A stretch of DNA of 64,000 bases from Agaricus subrufescens (taxonomy: Eukaryota; Basidiomycota; Agaricomycetes; Agaricales; Agaricaceae): contig CM057058.1 of assembly GCA_029945375.1 (NCBI GenBank), positions 3,100,001 to 3,164,000 on the forward strand, in the 5' to 3' direction. A program made the translations under genes and the position numbers. How positions within the stretch are numbered: position 1 is the first letter of the stretch; every line of letters begins with the position of its first letter. The notes under the pieces were generated by a model that saw only the letters and a list, made by a program, of their open reading frames with translations, was not told where the DNA came from and searched no databases. Of the stretch, positions 48,520 through 63,100 are shown in pieces.

Positions 48520-49269
48520 ATGCGTTCCTCTATCCTCCTTTTTATTCTGCTCTCCACACCCATCAGGTGCGTCGCTTTCCCCTCAACCCTCTTGTCCACT
48601 TACCCACGGTGTTCCAGTTCGCTGGCCGCGCCTTCATCCACTCAGTCAGAATCCTCCGCAGTCATGTCCAACTCCAGTCGAAAATCCTCTACTCGAACCT
48701 TGCCACACTCACACCACTCGCTAGCGATACCCACGCGACCTACTATTCACCCCGGTGACCCGGGGCCAGGCCATTTCTCACCACATCACAATCCCACCGT
48801 TATCCCCAGCCCCACCGCTACCGATGGTCGGCGGCACAACCGAACCAAAACTGAAAGGCACATCGACATATTCTTCGAGGTAGCTGGAGGGCTAGTAGGA
48901 CTAGCTGTCCTGTTGAGCTGTATCCGTTGCTACTACGTATACAGAAAAACTCCCGCTCGCGATCGCATTGCTGCCGTACTTCACCGTCATCAACTAGATC
49001 AGGAACTTGCTGAAATCGAACGTAATGGACCTCGCGTTCTCGCCCATTCCCCAACCAGCGACCCTGTCCCGCCGTATTTCCCCCCTCCTCCCAGATACGA
49101 AACTGTCACATCGACGCGTCCCCCCGACACCAGCTTGGGCATGACGCAGCGCTCAGGATATGTCGAGGTTGCAACTTCGAGTCCCCCACATTCGCCCAGT
49201 TCCACGCTACCAGTCGAGACTGCCGAGTCCCCATCACGGCCTCATATACCGCCCATTTCGAATGGATAA
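48520..49269 (+). CDS. Single-pass membrane protein of unknown function
   Basis: About 249 residues as read without introns. The N-terminus MRSSILLFILLSTPIRCVA looks like a signal peptide. A Ser/Thr/Pro/His-rich outer part with likely O-glycosylation leads to one membrane helix near residues 115-140, EVAGGLVGLAVLLSCIRCYY. The inner side starts with basic YRKTPARDRIAAVLHRHQL and has proline motifs PPYFPPPPRYE. A 51-nt in-frame stretch (48567-48617) has GT-AG ends and could be an intron or coding. The layout resembles cell-wall-sensor-like proteins, but no family is recognised. The start lies 198 bp from the RIB1 start. Confidence 0.65.
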   Translation: MRSSILLFILLSTPIRCVAFPSTLLSTYPRCSSSLAAPSSTQSESSAVMSNSSRKSSTRTLPHSHHSLAIPTRPTIHPGDPGPGHFSPHHNPTVIPSPTATDGRRHNRTKTERHIDIFFEVAGGLVGLAVLLSCIRCYYVYRKTPARDRIAAVLHRHQLDQELAEIERNGPRVLAHSPTSDPVPPYFPPPPRYETVTSTRPPDTSLGMTQRSGYVEVATSSPPHSPSSTLPVETAESPSRPHIPPISNG

Positions 49270-49802
49270 ATCCGGATTCTTCTTCACTCATGCAACTCAT
49301 TCTACCGCTAGACCGACTTGCTTTGTATCAACTCTTACTTGACTTGAGTCGTCGCAGCGCTGTTCTCTATCTCATCTTAACTACGCATACATGTACTACC
49401 TCTGGGACAAATTCGTTATGCTGTGCTATTTGATGTCGCGCGTGCTTAGTATATTTATAAATAAATCAAATCAGGTGCTATATTAGGCAAGTGCCCCAAT
49501 CGGCGCCGGTCTTCGTTGTTGCAAATAGCACGAAACTAGAACAGGAGTTGGTTGTTGGCATCACTGGCAAGCTTATTGCCGCCCCTATGGGTGCCTGTCT
49601 CTTCCTTTGAGTCTCGGTTCTTCATTATGATCACACTTCGACCGCGATGGTGCTGAGAAAGGAAAGCCTCATTTTCACTGAACCGGCATCCGCCGTGTGA
49701 TCGGCCCGGTGCCGTAATTAGGCAAGCCCTCTCAATTTGCCTCAGAAAACGCGTTGCATCCACTCTTCTTTGCTCCCCCATATCGCCTCACTGTCTAACG
49801 CG
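49270..49802. other. Tandem intergenic spacer, no gene seen
   Basis: It holds the 3' end of the membrane-protein gene and the promoter of the next gene. AT-rich near 49440-49480, with no supportable frame. Confidence 0.5.
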
Positions 49803-52031
49803 ATGGCAGCTCGCGTCCCCCATGGAGGGCCAAATCTTAATCCGAAAGATGTCATCAGCACCATGTGGGTCTCACTCATCCTTTGGTACACATTATATAT
49901 AACGTTTTTCCTCCCTTTCATACTAGCTACCCATCATCTAGCTCTTCTCAGGCTCCTCCGACACCCTTTGACAGACCTGAATTGCGCACTAAAATTATCC
50001 ACATTCTTTCTCAAACAGCGAACGGCTGTCTGAAAGAACTTAATTACCATCCTCAAATGGTACAAGAAGTCACAGAGCTCAAGTCGCGTATGGACCATTA
50101 TCGCGAAGAAAATAGCAAGTTGTATGACGATAACAGACAACTCTTATCGATGGTCCGAGAAGCACAAAATCAACTCGGTTCTTATTCAGGCACCATAAAT
50201 CACTTGGAGCAGCAGGTCGCGACTCTGCTTAAAGCGAATCAAGATATTTTGATGCGAGAGAGGAACCTCGCGGCCGGTAACCCTGCATATAGCCAACTCC
50301 ATTCTGAATATATGCATCTATCGGGCTATTGTGTCCAGCTAAAGCAGCAGGTCGTGTCGTTGCAAAGGATGATACATGAAAAGCCACCCCCACAATATGC
50401 AGTTGGTCCTGTTCACCAGCTATATGCGGAGGGTGGGCAACCAATATCTGTCAAACTGCATGCGGCCAACTCTCCCCAAGGGACCACGCAAAAGCCACAG
50501 GAACGTCCATATCGCGTTCCATCAAGATCTTCCCAAATAAGTGTTTCGAGTCAAGAGCGTCAATCACAAGAGGTTAACTTGCTCCACTCCGTTTCCCGGC
50601 CATCAACAGTTATCCGACAAAAACCAGTGAATCAACCAAATGTCAATGGTGAGACTTTTACGCTATTTAACTACTCATCTGGCCATCAATGATAATAACT
50701 TACAACTAATAATGTTATAGCCCCTCAAAAACAGGTATGGCTGTTTCGTGCGAAGTCAAATATAAAGAAACCTAACGCATCTACATTATCGTAGGAATCA
50801 GCATCAAGTCAGCCAGCGATACATTCTAGTGGTGCGACGAGGGTACGACATCGTGTAACTCTCGTTGTCTTCAAGCACTTAAACAAATTTGATTCCAGAT
50901 CAGAGCTCCAGAAGCAGTTAATCCAACAGCGAAGATAATGGGATGGGTGAACCAGCCTTCACCCCATGCTGCGGAGGCACGCCCGCGAGTGCGGAATCCT
51001 TCACCAAGCGTAGCATCCTTTCATCAAGGGCGGAATGCTTCCGCGCTGCTTCATTCCTCGTCATCACTTTTGACGGCGGGTTCTACCGTGGCTCAAATTA
51101 ACAGAAACGCGCCACCTTCAGCCGTTATGAGGTCGTCTGATGTAAATGTGCCCCCAAGAATGAACTTCGTACCCATTGGTCCTGCAGGAAAGTTACTTCC
51201 ACCACTTGCGGCCTCAGTGATGAAACAACATTCGCCTCCAAGCCATCCTCCTTCTGCACGAGCACCGTCGCCGCCAAGGTCACTTTCTCTACCTGAACTT
51301 CCAAGTCCTAGTGAGGTCGTGAAGCCTCCGCCCTTGGATACTAACGTGCATATCGCTGATCACTCAAGAACGCCGAATCTTACTCCAACAAGTTCGAGGA
51401 ATTCAGCCGCACCATCTGAGGTCGAGCTTGAAGCGAAGACTCCTCTCGACGATCATGTCAACCATATTGTGAAAGTGGCCAAATCGCCTGTAAATGAGGT
51501 TGGAGTTGAGAATAGCGTGATCGGGTTGGAGGAGGCGACAACTGCGTTATCCCTGAAACGCAGTAATGTAGATATGCGTGATGATGATGACGGAAACTCG
51601 TCCGATCATGGAGAAAGTGCGCGGAAAAGACTCAGAATGAGTGAAGACCCGCCTTCCCAGAGAAACGAGGATGGTGAAACAGTTGCGGCAAATTCATCCT
51701 TACAAGCCCTTGATGAGGACGCCGGTGATGAGGAAGAGGAAGAAGAGTTTGGACCAGATGGTAAGCGGTGCATAGGGTATTGTTTGGCTGTCTTCACGGA
51801 AGAGGATGGCGATGCCATCATTTGTTCCCTGTGTCGGTGAGTGCATAATGCTATTATTATAGATAGGGCTTGTTGACCATGTGTTCTTCAAGGCTGCGGC
51901 AAGAATCAGGGTTGATATCAGCTCCAACTAATTTCCCTCCAAACGCAACGCAAGAAGTCAAAATACAGCACTTCCTGAACGAACACCCCACTGCTTGGGA
52001 AAACATGATTAACGGAAAGAGCTGTTCATAG
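49803..52031 (+). CDS. Coiled-coil protein with C-terminal Cys/His zinc-like cluster, unknown function
   Basis: The start MAARVPHGGPNLNPKDVIST splices to a helical region: FDRPELRTKIIHILSQTANG, QEVTELKSRMDHYREENSKL, NHLEQQVATLLKANQDILMR and YMHLSGYCVQLKQQVVSLQR, with heptad character. Several short exons lie around 50.66-50.94 kb, and I am unsure of their exact borders. A long Ser/Pro-rich section then turns acidic (DAGDEEEEEEFGPDG). The end carries CIGYC, 13 residues, CSLC, then over the last intron LRQESGLISAPTNFPPNATQ and IQHFLNEHPTAWENM. The C-x2-C ... H-x4-H spacing (26 residues between) suggests a zinc finger, perhaps BED-like. Nuclear function is plausible but not shown. Confidence 0.75.
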
Positions 52032-52254
52032 TGGATTGAACTGTTCCCTTTGTTTTTATGTGTACCCCTTGTCTCCTTTGCTATGGCCTTATGTTTGCTA
52101 TGACCTTATGTTTTCTAAACTATTTCGAGTATGTCGACTTGACGATTTAATTAGCTTACTGTTCCAAGTTTTCTTGGGTATACAATGATCTTTCGGGTCA
52201 TACACTTATTATTACTACGTTCCATATCTAAACTCAATATGTACTTTGTTTCAC

Positions 52255-55200
52255 TCAAGCAGGAGTGATCCTATCAGCCAGCTTGTTGAATAATTCAGTC
52301 AACCTTCCTGCTTCGTATTGAGCCAACTTCACGTCTTTCTCGATCGTGATAGCCTCTGTGAGCGCAGGGAGCGTCGTTGCGCCATAACCTATACATTTTT
52401 CTTTAGTAATTTCAAGATGGAGAGGACAGAATAACTTACCAAGCCATTTACCGGGAGCAACACCTAGATGCTTGTACCATTCACGATCTTTAATGCCATC
52501 CTCAGAGATAAAGCCGCGCTCGAAAGATTTCAACATCTTGTTCGATCTACCGAGTCTCCTCGCGGCCTCAATGAACCGCTTAATGGGACCGGGCAACCAT
52601 GGTGGAAGGTCTTCGGCCTCATACGCGTAGTTCATCACCTTCTCCCAAGAATCTTCTCCAAAGACTTTTGTGATATTGTAGGATGCAGCCGTGACCCTAG
52701 TCGGTGGGACACCGAAAACGCTTTTGACCCAGTCTCTCATCTGGATCGTGTAAGATGACATCTGGCAGTGGGGACGGTAGTTGCCCAGAAGGAAGGAAGA
52801 CGGGAAGGGTGGAAGATGTTTGAGGACTTTCTTAAAGTCTTCAACAGCTTCTTGCTTCTCAATGTCAAGCTTCGCGCTGGCAGCTTGGACACTGGCAATT
52901 GAGTCGCGTAAATCTGTGAAGTCGGGCTTTTCATCCAGATTTGTAGATGCGAGACCTTCAACACTGTTAATAATAATTAGGGTTTTTGTTGAAATGGAGT
53001 AAACGAGGCTCTTACCGGTCAAGGTAATCGGACAATTCGAGAGCATATTGGGTGGTATTCAGAGGGAGAAGGAGAGAGTCGCTGAACCTCAAACCCATCA
53101 AGCCCAAATGCTTGGCTACCGCCACCTGAAGTGATATGTCGGTGCTGAGCTTCAGAGAGTTCGGGATCACCTACGTGACGATAGAAACCAGGATCAGCAT
53201 AAATTTCCTGCCAGAATTGGCTATCATATATCGAGTGATAATGGTAGGGCGCGTCTGTAGCAGTAGTCCCGAAGCTCTGATCGGTAGCTGCAACCTAGGA
53301 GAAGGTTAACATTGTGCTAACTAGAAAAAAGTGCAAAAGCCTTACACCGAGACGTTGAATGAATACCGTATAATCACTGCCACTGCCTAAGGGACTAATA
53401 CCAGTCTTTGACGCTTTGCGCATGTCCTCGGCTTCCGCATGCATTTTTAGGAAATCGGCATCCATAGTTAGATTAAAGCCCTTGAAAGGCCCATCGTCCT
53501 TGCGAGCATCCCATAGTTTCTTTCCAGGATGGTTGGGATGATCCACAGTGAGAGCAACGTCTTTGATGAGATGAGCAAGAGACGGCGACCCCTGGACATT
53601 CCAGCGGGATCCTGCAGCAGAAACGTCGACATTGAGATATGCTACAACGTTATCCGAAATCCATTCCGCAAAGTCTTCACCCCATTCAGTGCTACCAATC
53701 AATCCGTACTATCGGTTCAGAAATATCAGCCCAATTTGAGAGAGGATACACAGAAAGAAACTGCAAACCTCTTCGGCATCCCAGCTAGCAAACACAACTG
53801 TGTAGGGTATCAGATAGTCCTAAAGAACAATGGTTCAAAGCGACATACTTGTCCGCAATGGGGTCCAGCCAATTCTCAATAAAAATCCGATGCCTTTGAC
53901 TATTTCGTGTAGAGATACAGTACCGCTGGTGGGATCTGCAGCACCCATGACCCAGGCTACACGCAGTTCAGGGTCGAATACGTTAGGGAATGATTGCCAA
54001 ACCTACCATCACGGTGATTACCAATTACGACAACTTCATCCTTGATATGACCAGGGATGGCGGCCATCGTATTCCAAATTGGAGTGATCTTAGTATCGAC
54101 TAGAGCACGATGATTGGTGAGATAGCATATATGGATTATAAACGAAATCTCACCATGGTTGACTAACCGAACCTTGTTACGACTGATGTTCCCGCTTAAT
54201 TTTCTGTTGCCCGTCTCGGTTTCGATGTACAAATCACCAATTTCTTCAAATAGGCGTTGTGCGTTGTTCCAGGAAATTGGAATACTAGGAATGGAGGGAA
54301 TGTTGGTTCCATTAGTGCGCTCTGCATCCTCGTAGGCAGGATAGCCAGGTGTAGTAGGATCACCAGGATACGCAGACAAGAATTGGACTGAACCTCTTTG
54401 AACAGATGTTGGGTTGCGAGCGGGACCCGCTGGATAGGCTGCGAAGCCGTTGGCCTCAGTCACATATCCATCATCACGAGGGTCCGAATAGATGAGGACA
54501 CCAGAAGCACCAAGCTCTTGAGCGCCTTTGACCTATATTGAATGTCAACAACTGAGAAAGCATCAACTCAAAAATAGACGACCTTCAGGCCTCGGAAAAT
54601 GCCTCCATAACGAACAAGAACGATTTTGCCTGTGAAATCAACACCTGACGCAACAAGTTGTTCATAATCCTAACCCAAACCATTGACCTTAAGATCACAA
54701 ATTATCAAGTGAACAGATATACTTGCCTCTTGAGATCCGTAGTTTGCATAGACGAGCTGGCCTGTAGCATCACCGTCGCTGCTAAGTCCATGCCAGGTAG
54801 GAACGGAGGTTCGATATTGGGCGGCCTCTGCATCCCTCGGATCTCCGTCCTCATCCAAGTCAGCTTCCCACTCCACATCGCCACTGTCTTCATTGAGTAT
54901 TGAGAGACTGTGGTTGAGGCAGGTGTTAAGAACTGGGTAGTAAGTGTCGATCCAGGCTGTTGGCCTTCTGGGAGCATGTTTACTGGTTAATTTGAGCGTT
55001 GCCTCGCGAGATTCCTTAGAGCCGGCCGAGAATATGGGTTCCTGGCGGGGGGGACGAATGTGGAACTCCTCCTGGAACAAAGAGAGTATGGTCTTGGCAT
55101 CTCCAAAGTCCTCCGTTGAACCCGCGAGATGAGGGTGTGTTGCATATTCCCTTGAAGCCTTGAAGGCACTATCAATGTTGGGGATAGACCTGACCAGGAC

Positions 55201-55490
55201 AGATTTATCGAGTCACACGACAAACTTATCAGGCAGTACACGTACAGGAAAATCTTTTCAGCTGCTTCCGGAGGAATACGGTGAGGGCGAGCCCAATCTA
55301 CTTCAGCAGAAGAATGGTGTCCAAAGACTTTGAATGCTGTATAGAACAAAATAGCTCCCAAGACGAAAGAGACAAAACGACGGCTCTTCTTCGAGCAAAC
55401 CTTCGACGAGGTCGAGGTCGCATCGAGGTCGTTGACCGGGTGTTTGTTATCCAGGTATTGAGGCAGAACCTTTTCACCCACTGCAGCCAT
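52255..55490 (-). CDS. Glutamate carboxypeptidase II-like M28 peptidase, type II membrane protein
   Basis: The start at 55490 gives MAAVGEKVLPQYLDNKHPVN, then basic KKSRR and one signal-anchor helix FVSFVLGAILFYTAFKVFG. The lumenal part has SREYATHPHLAGS-type entry, a protease-associated domain (TGKIVLVRYGGIFRGLKVKG) and the M28 core. Zinc ligands can be followed: VVVIGNHRDAWVMGAADPTS (His, Asp), FASWDAEEYGLIGSTEWGED (base Glu and ligand Glu), YLNVDVS (Asp) and APYHYHSIYDS (His). A helical dimerisation domain (KPDFTDLRDSIASVQAASAK) ends LFNKLADRITPA. This is the layout of PSMA, the transferrin receptor and yeast Vps70/Tre1. Unlike the transferrin receptor, the metal site is intact, so peptidase activity is expected, probably in vacuole or endosome. 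Confidence 0.9.
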
Positions 55491-55647
55491 GGTGCGTGAA
55501 GCGATCGAGTTAGCCGGGAATAGGCCGGGAGTTGCCCGGATTCCTAACCCACTCAGGCCTCGGCATCATCATCATCGCACGAATTCACGTGTCTGCTCTG
55601 GATCTCCTTTCCTCCCTCGACTTTCCTTCGACTTTAGTCCCCAAGTC

Positions 55648-57215
55648 ATGGCGTCTCACGCACTCATCGATGCACAGTTCGATCGTGCTGTGGAAATAGT
55701 CCAGAGCTTGCCAAAGACAGGCCCCATTCAGACCGACTATGAAGAGAAATTGCAGATGTACAGGTCCGCTTAATTTACCCTTGACGGTCGAAATTCGCGT
55801 TGACTGCGTCCCCAGCTTATACAAACAAGGTACTGATCATGTTCACTTCTGGAAAGCTGTTCAAACTGTTTGTGTCCAGCGACAGTCGGAAACGTCAAGT
55901 CACCTCGTCCCGGTATTTGGGATATGCTCGGAAGGGCGAAATGGTACTTTTTTTTCTGCCAAAAAGGTGTTGTTTTGATATTTCTACTACAGGGATGCTT
56001 GGGCAAAGCATAAAGATTTAGAACCTTACGAGGCTAAGTGGCTGTATGTCGAGGCGCTTCTAAAGGTTCACCAAGTCAACTTCTTCGATGTTCTTTGCTT
56101 ACCGTAGTCAGGTCCTAAAACGATACTCGGATAAAACTATCGCCCAAAACTTGGTCCTAGAGCTTGAATCATATGGCGGCGATCCTTCGAATCTTGTTCT
56201 TAGTCAAGGAACCCTAATGCAATCACCAGAATCCGAATCATCTGGTTCTACGACCTCGCATGACGTACCCTTCGAATCTATACAATCTCTCAACCCTGCT
56301 CTCTCCCATCCACCACCGCCGCAGTACACACACGATAATGCCGAAACGACCTCCGAAGATGAAGGTTCCACAGACGGAGAAGCGGAAAATGATGAAGTGC
56401 GTAATCTCCGCACCTTTGAGCCGCATCGGCCACATTCCTCTACTTCCGCTCGCCGATACCGAACCCCCACCGCCAATTCCCTTCTTTCTCAACCAAGTAC
56501 GGGTGCCTCTATTATACCAGCAACTCAACCGCTTCCCCTTTTTGAAACACCCTCCGCGTTCCCTGCACCAACATCATCTACCCCAGGATCTGTCTATAAT
56601 GTCCCGGCCCGTCCTAATTTAGATTCTATGAATTTGGGTCCTCATTTCCGCCCCCATTCACAACCTCCCCTTCGCCCCATTTCTACAGGCCATAACCATA
56701 GCCCAGCTCGTCCAGCCTCTAGAATGGTTCTTGAACGAGCTGTCGAAAACGTGCAAGCCCATCTGGCTGCGTTAACTGAGCGGCTCTCAGTTCTCGAATC
56801 AAGGTCTATGCACAATTCCGGTCTGAATAGTCATCATGGCTCTCCGCCACGCACTTCCTATAGCTACGAAGGTGGCCTCTCAGGTAGCGGACGACATGGG
56901 CCACCTCATGCCACTTGGGACCTAAATGATCTAGGGATGTGGTCATACATCCTTAAACCAATATCCCGCGCTTTAGCTTTCTTATACAAATCTGCACACT
57001 TTTTCGCGTCTGACGACAGTCGTTCGCCAACCAAGATGATCATACGCAGATTGTGTTTGGACATTAGTTTTTTGTTATGCGTAATTGCGATTATTGGAGC
57101 TTTTTGGAGAAAAAGTGGGGGGAGGAGGCGGGAAATTAAAATTGCGCTGGTAGTGCTTGGGCGTGCAATGGCTGGAAATAGAGCACCGAGTGGCTTGAGT
57201 GAGCGAGGCGTATAG
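55648..57215 (+). CDS. Acyl-CoA-binding, tail-anchored protein (Atg37/ACBD5-like)
   Basis: The ACB domain is spread over several small exons: MASHALIDAQFDRAVEIVQS, YEEKLQMY|SLYKQATVGNV, a piece reading GIWDMLGRAKW, then DAWAKHKDLEPYEAKWLYVE and VLKRYSDKT. The YKQAT and KW.AW..... pattern is the acyl-CoA site. A Ser/Pro-rich linker follows, then a helix (RAVENVQAHLAALTERLSVL). Near the end, RRLCLDISFLLCVIAIIGAF is a membrane helix followed by basic RKSGGRRREIK. ACB domain plus C-terminal anchor is the plan of ACBD5 and Pichia Atg37, peroxisomal proteins in pexophagy and membrane contact; the basic tail suits peroxisome targeting. It is divergent from the M28 gene (157 bp). Confidence 0.85.
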
Positions 57216-57380
57216 TTAGGGGTATTGGCTGATATGAGCTTCATTGTTTCGGAAGAACGGTCTCATTGGTGCCATTTTACAGAGTGTTAGCTACACATAT
57301 TCTGGTTTCCCCTCGGTCCGTTTTGCCTATTTCTTTGGGTACATACATACATATATATGCTATAACTATAACTTTTCCGC

Positions 57381-59410
<2,030 letters not shown>

Positions 59411-60046
59411 ATGTCCTTTCAGAACCTCTACTACAAGCGGGTGCGTGGCCTCGTTTCCCGCACGTTACTCACTCAAGCAACCACAGACAGCCGGCACGGC
59501 AAAGGCGTGTTATGTGTGCTATCGTCCAAGTACAACGGTACTCGCAACCATCAACACTGTTGACTTTATATACGTGTGCCCTGGGCACCTCACCGATTTG
59601 AATTTCGCTTCTCGAGTTAAGGATGAAACAAAGAGTCAGGTGACAAGCGAAGAGATAGCCAAAGTGAAAGCGGAGTGGGAAGAGAAACAGAGGCGGAAGA
59701 AAGAAAAAGAAAAAGAAGCTGCAAAGGCTGAGAAAGAGAAGAAAGAGGAAGGGAAGAAAGATGGAGACCAGGAAAACAAGGACAAGGCCGACGACAAGAA
59801 GGAAGACAAACCAAGTCCACGAGTCACCATGCCCTCAACGTCGGCTCCCTCACCACCAGCACACGAGAGATACATCCTTCACAGAGACTTCTTTGCGAGT
59901 ATGTTCATATGTTTCCGTTGATAGTTCGCCTTTGATAAACTGGTTGTGCAGTGCGGCAATCAGAACACCGGCGACGTAGGCAGACGACACAGGCGCGAGA
60001 GATGGGGGCTCGGCTGCCTGGGGTGCCAGGTGGAAGTGTAGAGTAG
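59411..60046 (+). CDS. VFA1: Vps4-associated protein 1 (Vfa1)
   Basis: A tiny first exon (59411-59440, MSFQNLYYKR) joins to the main exon (59487-59899) and a last exon (59952-60046). The conserved N-domain reads TAGTAKACYVCYRPSTTVLA and VDFIYVCPGHLTDLNFA, with C-x2-C and C-x2-H pairs able to bind zinc. A long charged Lys/Glu helix follows (EEKQRRKKEKEKEAAKAEKE). The C-terminus after HRDFFAMRQSEHRRRRQTTQ is basic. In yeast Vfa1 binds the MIT domain of the AAA-ATPase Vps4 and supports endosomal ESCRT-III disassembly. The next gene starts only 108 bp downstream. Confidence 0.9.
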
Positions 60047-60154
60047 ATACTTTGTGTAGGGCAATCGTCGGAGTTCCAACGTTCTGGTGGTGCATTGTGT
60101 TGGCCACATTTTTTTCGGATATTTTTGTCATCTGTCTCTTCTCCAGTCCAACTC

Positions 60155-63100
60155 ATGAACAAAAATCCATTCGTGCCTGCACCCTCCTTCACCCCACAGC
60201 AACCCCCCCTTCCGCCTGGCCCGCCACCACCACAGCCAGCACAACCAGATTATAACTACTGGGCTGCCCAAGGCTCGCAGGCTCACGTACAGGCTCCGGC
60301 TGTTGGCTACAATCCCCAGTGGTCGACACCTCAGCCTCCTCCTCGGCCCCCGCCAGAACACAGCGCTCTGTACGCAAACTATGGCTACGGAACGCAGTGG
60401 CAACGCCAGCAACAGCAGCAACAAGCACATCAGCAACAATATCATCCTCCCCCCGTACAACAACCGATTCCTCCGCCCGCCCAACCTGGCTACAATCCTT
60501 ATCAGCCCTCTGCCGGTTATCCACAACAATATGTTCCACAAGCAGTCCCGCCTCCGCAGCCAATGGCCCAGCCGTACATGCATCCTCCACCTCCCCAGCC
60601 CCAACAACCATTTTTCCCCTCTCACATACCGCATCAGCCGCAGCCACCCCAACAACAGCGCCATGTACAACACACTTCCCCGCAGCATTTGCCTCCTGCA
60701 AAACGTCAGCGCTTTGAAGGTCCTGGTAATTCGAATAGACACGGTCATAATCAGCACCCGCCACCATCTTCGAGTTCATCTCAACAAAATTCTGGATCGT
60801 TCAATGCACCTGCCCATGGTGGTAATCGTGGAGGAGCACCCCTGGGCCCCCACGGACCGGGAGGCGGTGGTGGAGGCGGCCGAGCTGGTCAACCTGGTGG
60901 CAGGAGTGGGGGAACCGGAGGAGGAACACGTTTAAGTCGAGGAGGATCTATGGGTGGAAACAGAGGTGGATCTGGCCCGCGAGGTCGTGGCGGCTTTGGG
61001 GGTGGTGGCGGCGGCCGATCCGGAGGACAGTCTGGTTCTCTAAGGGGTCACAACTCTCAGCGCAACTTTGGTGGCAAAGATTTTCACAATCGGCGAGGTG
61101 GATCGTTTTCTTCTGGTGGCGGCAACTATCAAAACAATTTCAGGAATCGCAATCAACATGCGAACCGTTCTGCGCGACAGGATGGCGCGGCGGCCAATCC
61201 AAAGGATGGAGCAACATCTTCCTTCGGTAGTATTGGTAAGGAAAACCGGCGGACTTTGACAGATTTCAAAATTGTTGGGTTGCAAATTCCCGACATCGAT
61301 TGGACGTGGGGCGTGCAACCTGACATTGGCCTGGACGTGAAGGAACATACAGATCTTGTACCAACCGTTACTGTCAAAAAGGAGGTCCCTGAAGACCAAA
61401 AATCTCTTGGTGTCGTATCTTCTACGAGCGAAATAGCAAGTTTGGGTGAAGATACTAAGCACAGTACGGAGGCTTCAATCTCTGCTAATACTGTTGATGC
61501 TGAGACTGCGACCGATAAAAAAGCTCCGGCTTCTACATTGGTGTCGTGCCTGTCTACGTCTTTGCCGGATTCTAATCAGAATTCCCCTCCTCCTTCGAGG
61601 ATGCGAATTTACTTTCATACTCCTGTCACAGCGGACGATTCACGTCCCATTCCTCATTCTTCCAGTTTTTACGGAGAGACATCAGTGTCTTCTGATAGCA
61701 GAAAGGGAAAGCGAAAGAAGCTTGAGGACGATGATGGAGATATAGAGGAGGGTCGGGTGGCACCACCACCTCCGCCTCAGATGGGAAGCGGTTTCGGCAA
61801 CAGTGGCATTAATGCTAATGATGACCGGTCGAGCGTGGCCGGTAGTGTTGCACCCAGCGTGCCAGAAACTGGTAGCGAGGATTGGCTTATGGCCGCTATC
61901 GTGGAAGGTGATGAGGAGGCCGAGGCCGAGGCGGAGGTCGAGCTTCGTCTTCATGACGAGGAGAATGAGGACGAAGAGCACATGAACTTACATGCCGATC
62001 TTTTTGTTTCGAAATCTGCAGATGAGGGTGTCACGGCGGACGATGGAAATGTTGATGGTAAGTGTCCGTTCATTCTTTGACCCGTGGCTGGTGCCTCTCG
62101 CCGAGCCGGCCCCTGCCTGGGCATTCGGAGCTGTCTCTTTTCGCTCGAGACTGACAAGATTCCATCTCCTCGTTTGTTTCTTTTTTTAAGGGCAATCACA
62201 TTACAGCCAAAGTGGTTATGATTCTGTCACGGGGACACAAAGTGTAGCTGATGGGATTGCTACACAAGAATCTGTCACCCAGTCTTCATCTACTCCTACT
62301 CTGCCATCCTCTATTCTAGAGGAAACCTCTGTTGGCCAGAAAGACGTTGCTGGCGGTATAACAGGAGGTGAGGCGAGTCCCGCCTCCACCTCTGCACCTT
62401 TGAGTGCGGCCATAGCCACTGAAGGTATTGAACAAGAGGAGTCCTCGGCCTCGTCTATTACCCTTTCTATTCCCTCGCCTGTGCCTCTGAATGACAGCGC
62501 TTCGTCATCGAATGCGCCAGCACCTATGAGTGCCACTGAATCTGCGTCCGTGTTCGATGTTGTATCGTCCTATGAAAGATCAACTTACGCACAAGTTTGT
62601 TCTGACAGTTTGGGGCCTGGCCATACTTCCGTTACTGACCCTACTGAAAACCTCAACAATGATCAACAGGCGCAAGGGTCTCCACATGATTATGGGACCA
62701 CCGAGAGGAAAACTCCAAAGTCGCTTGAGGCGGTTTCAGTGGAGGCAACTCTTCTGGATGTGACAAGTGAGACGCGACAGAATACGCTACTGAATATATC
62801 TACACAGATTGCAGACAGCAGTCAGGACCAAACGGCTATTGGAGAAGAAACACAAGTCGACCACCATGATGATGTCGAAGAAGAGGATTTGGATTACGAA
62901 GGCCATGAAAATAATCATTCCACTTCCGAAACTGTGCACCCCGAGCATTTACCAGAACCTCCTGCGTCGCCAATTTCGAACACATTGCTATCAACACCCT
63001 CAAATTCTGCTTACGAGGATTCTGGTCTGACTGCAACCAAAGATTCGAAACCTCGGGTACCGAGTGCAAACAGAATTTCAATTTCTTATGCGGGTGGTAA

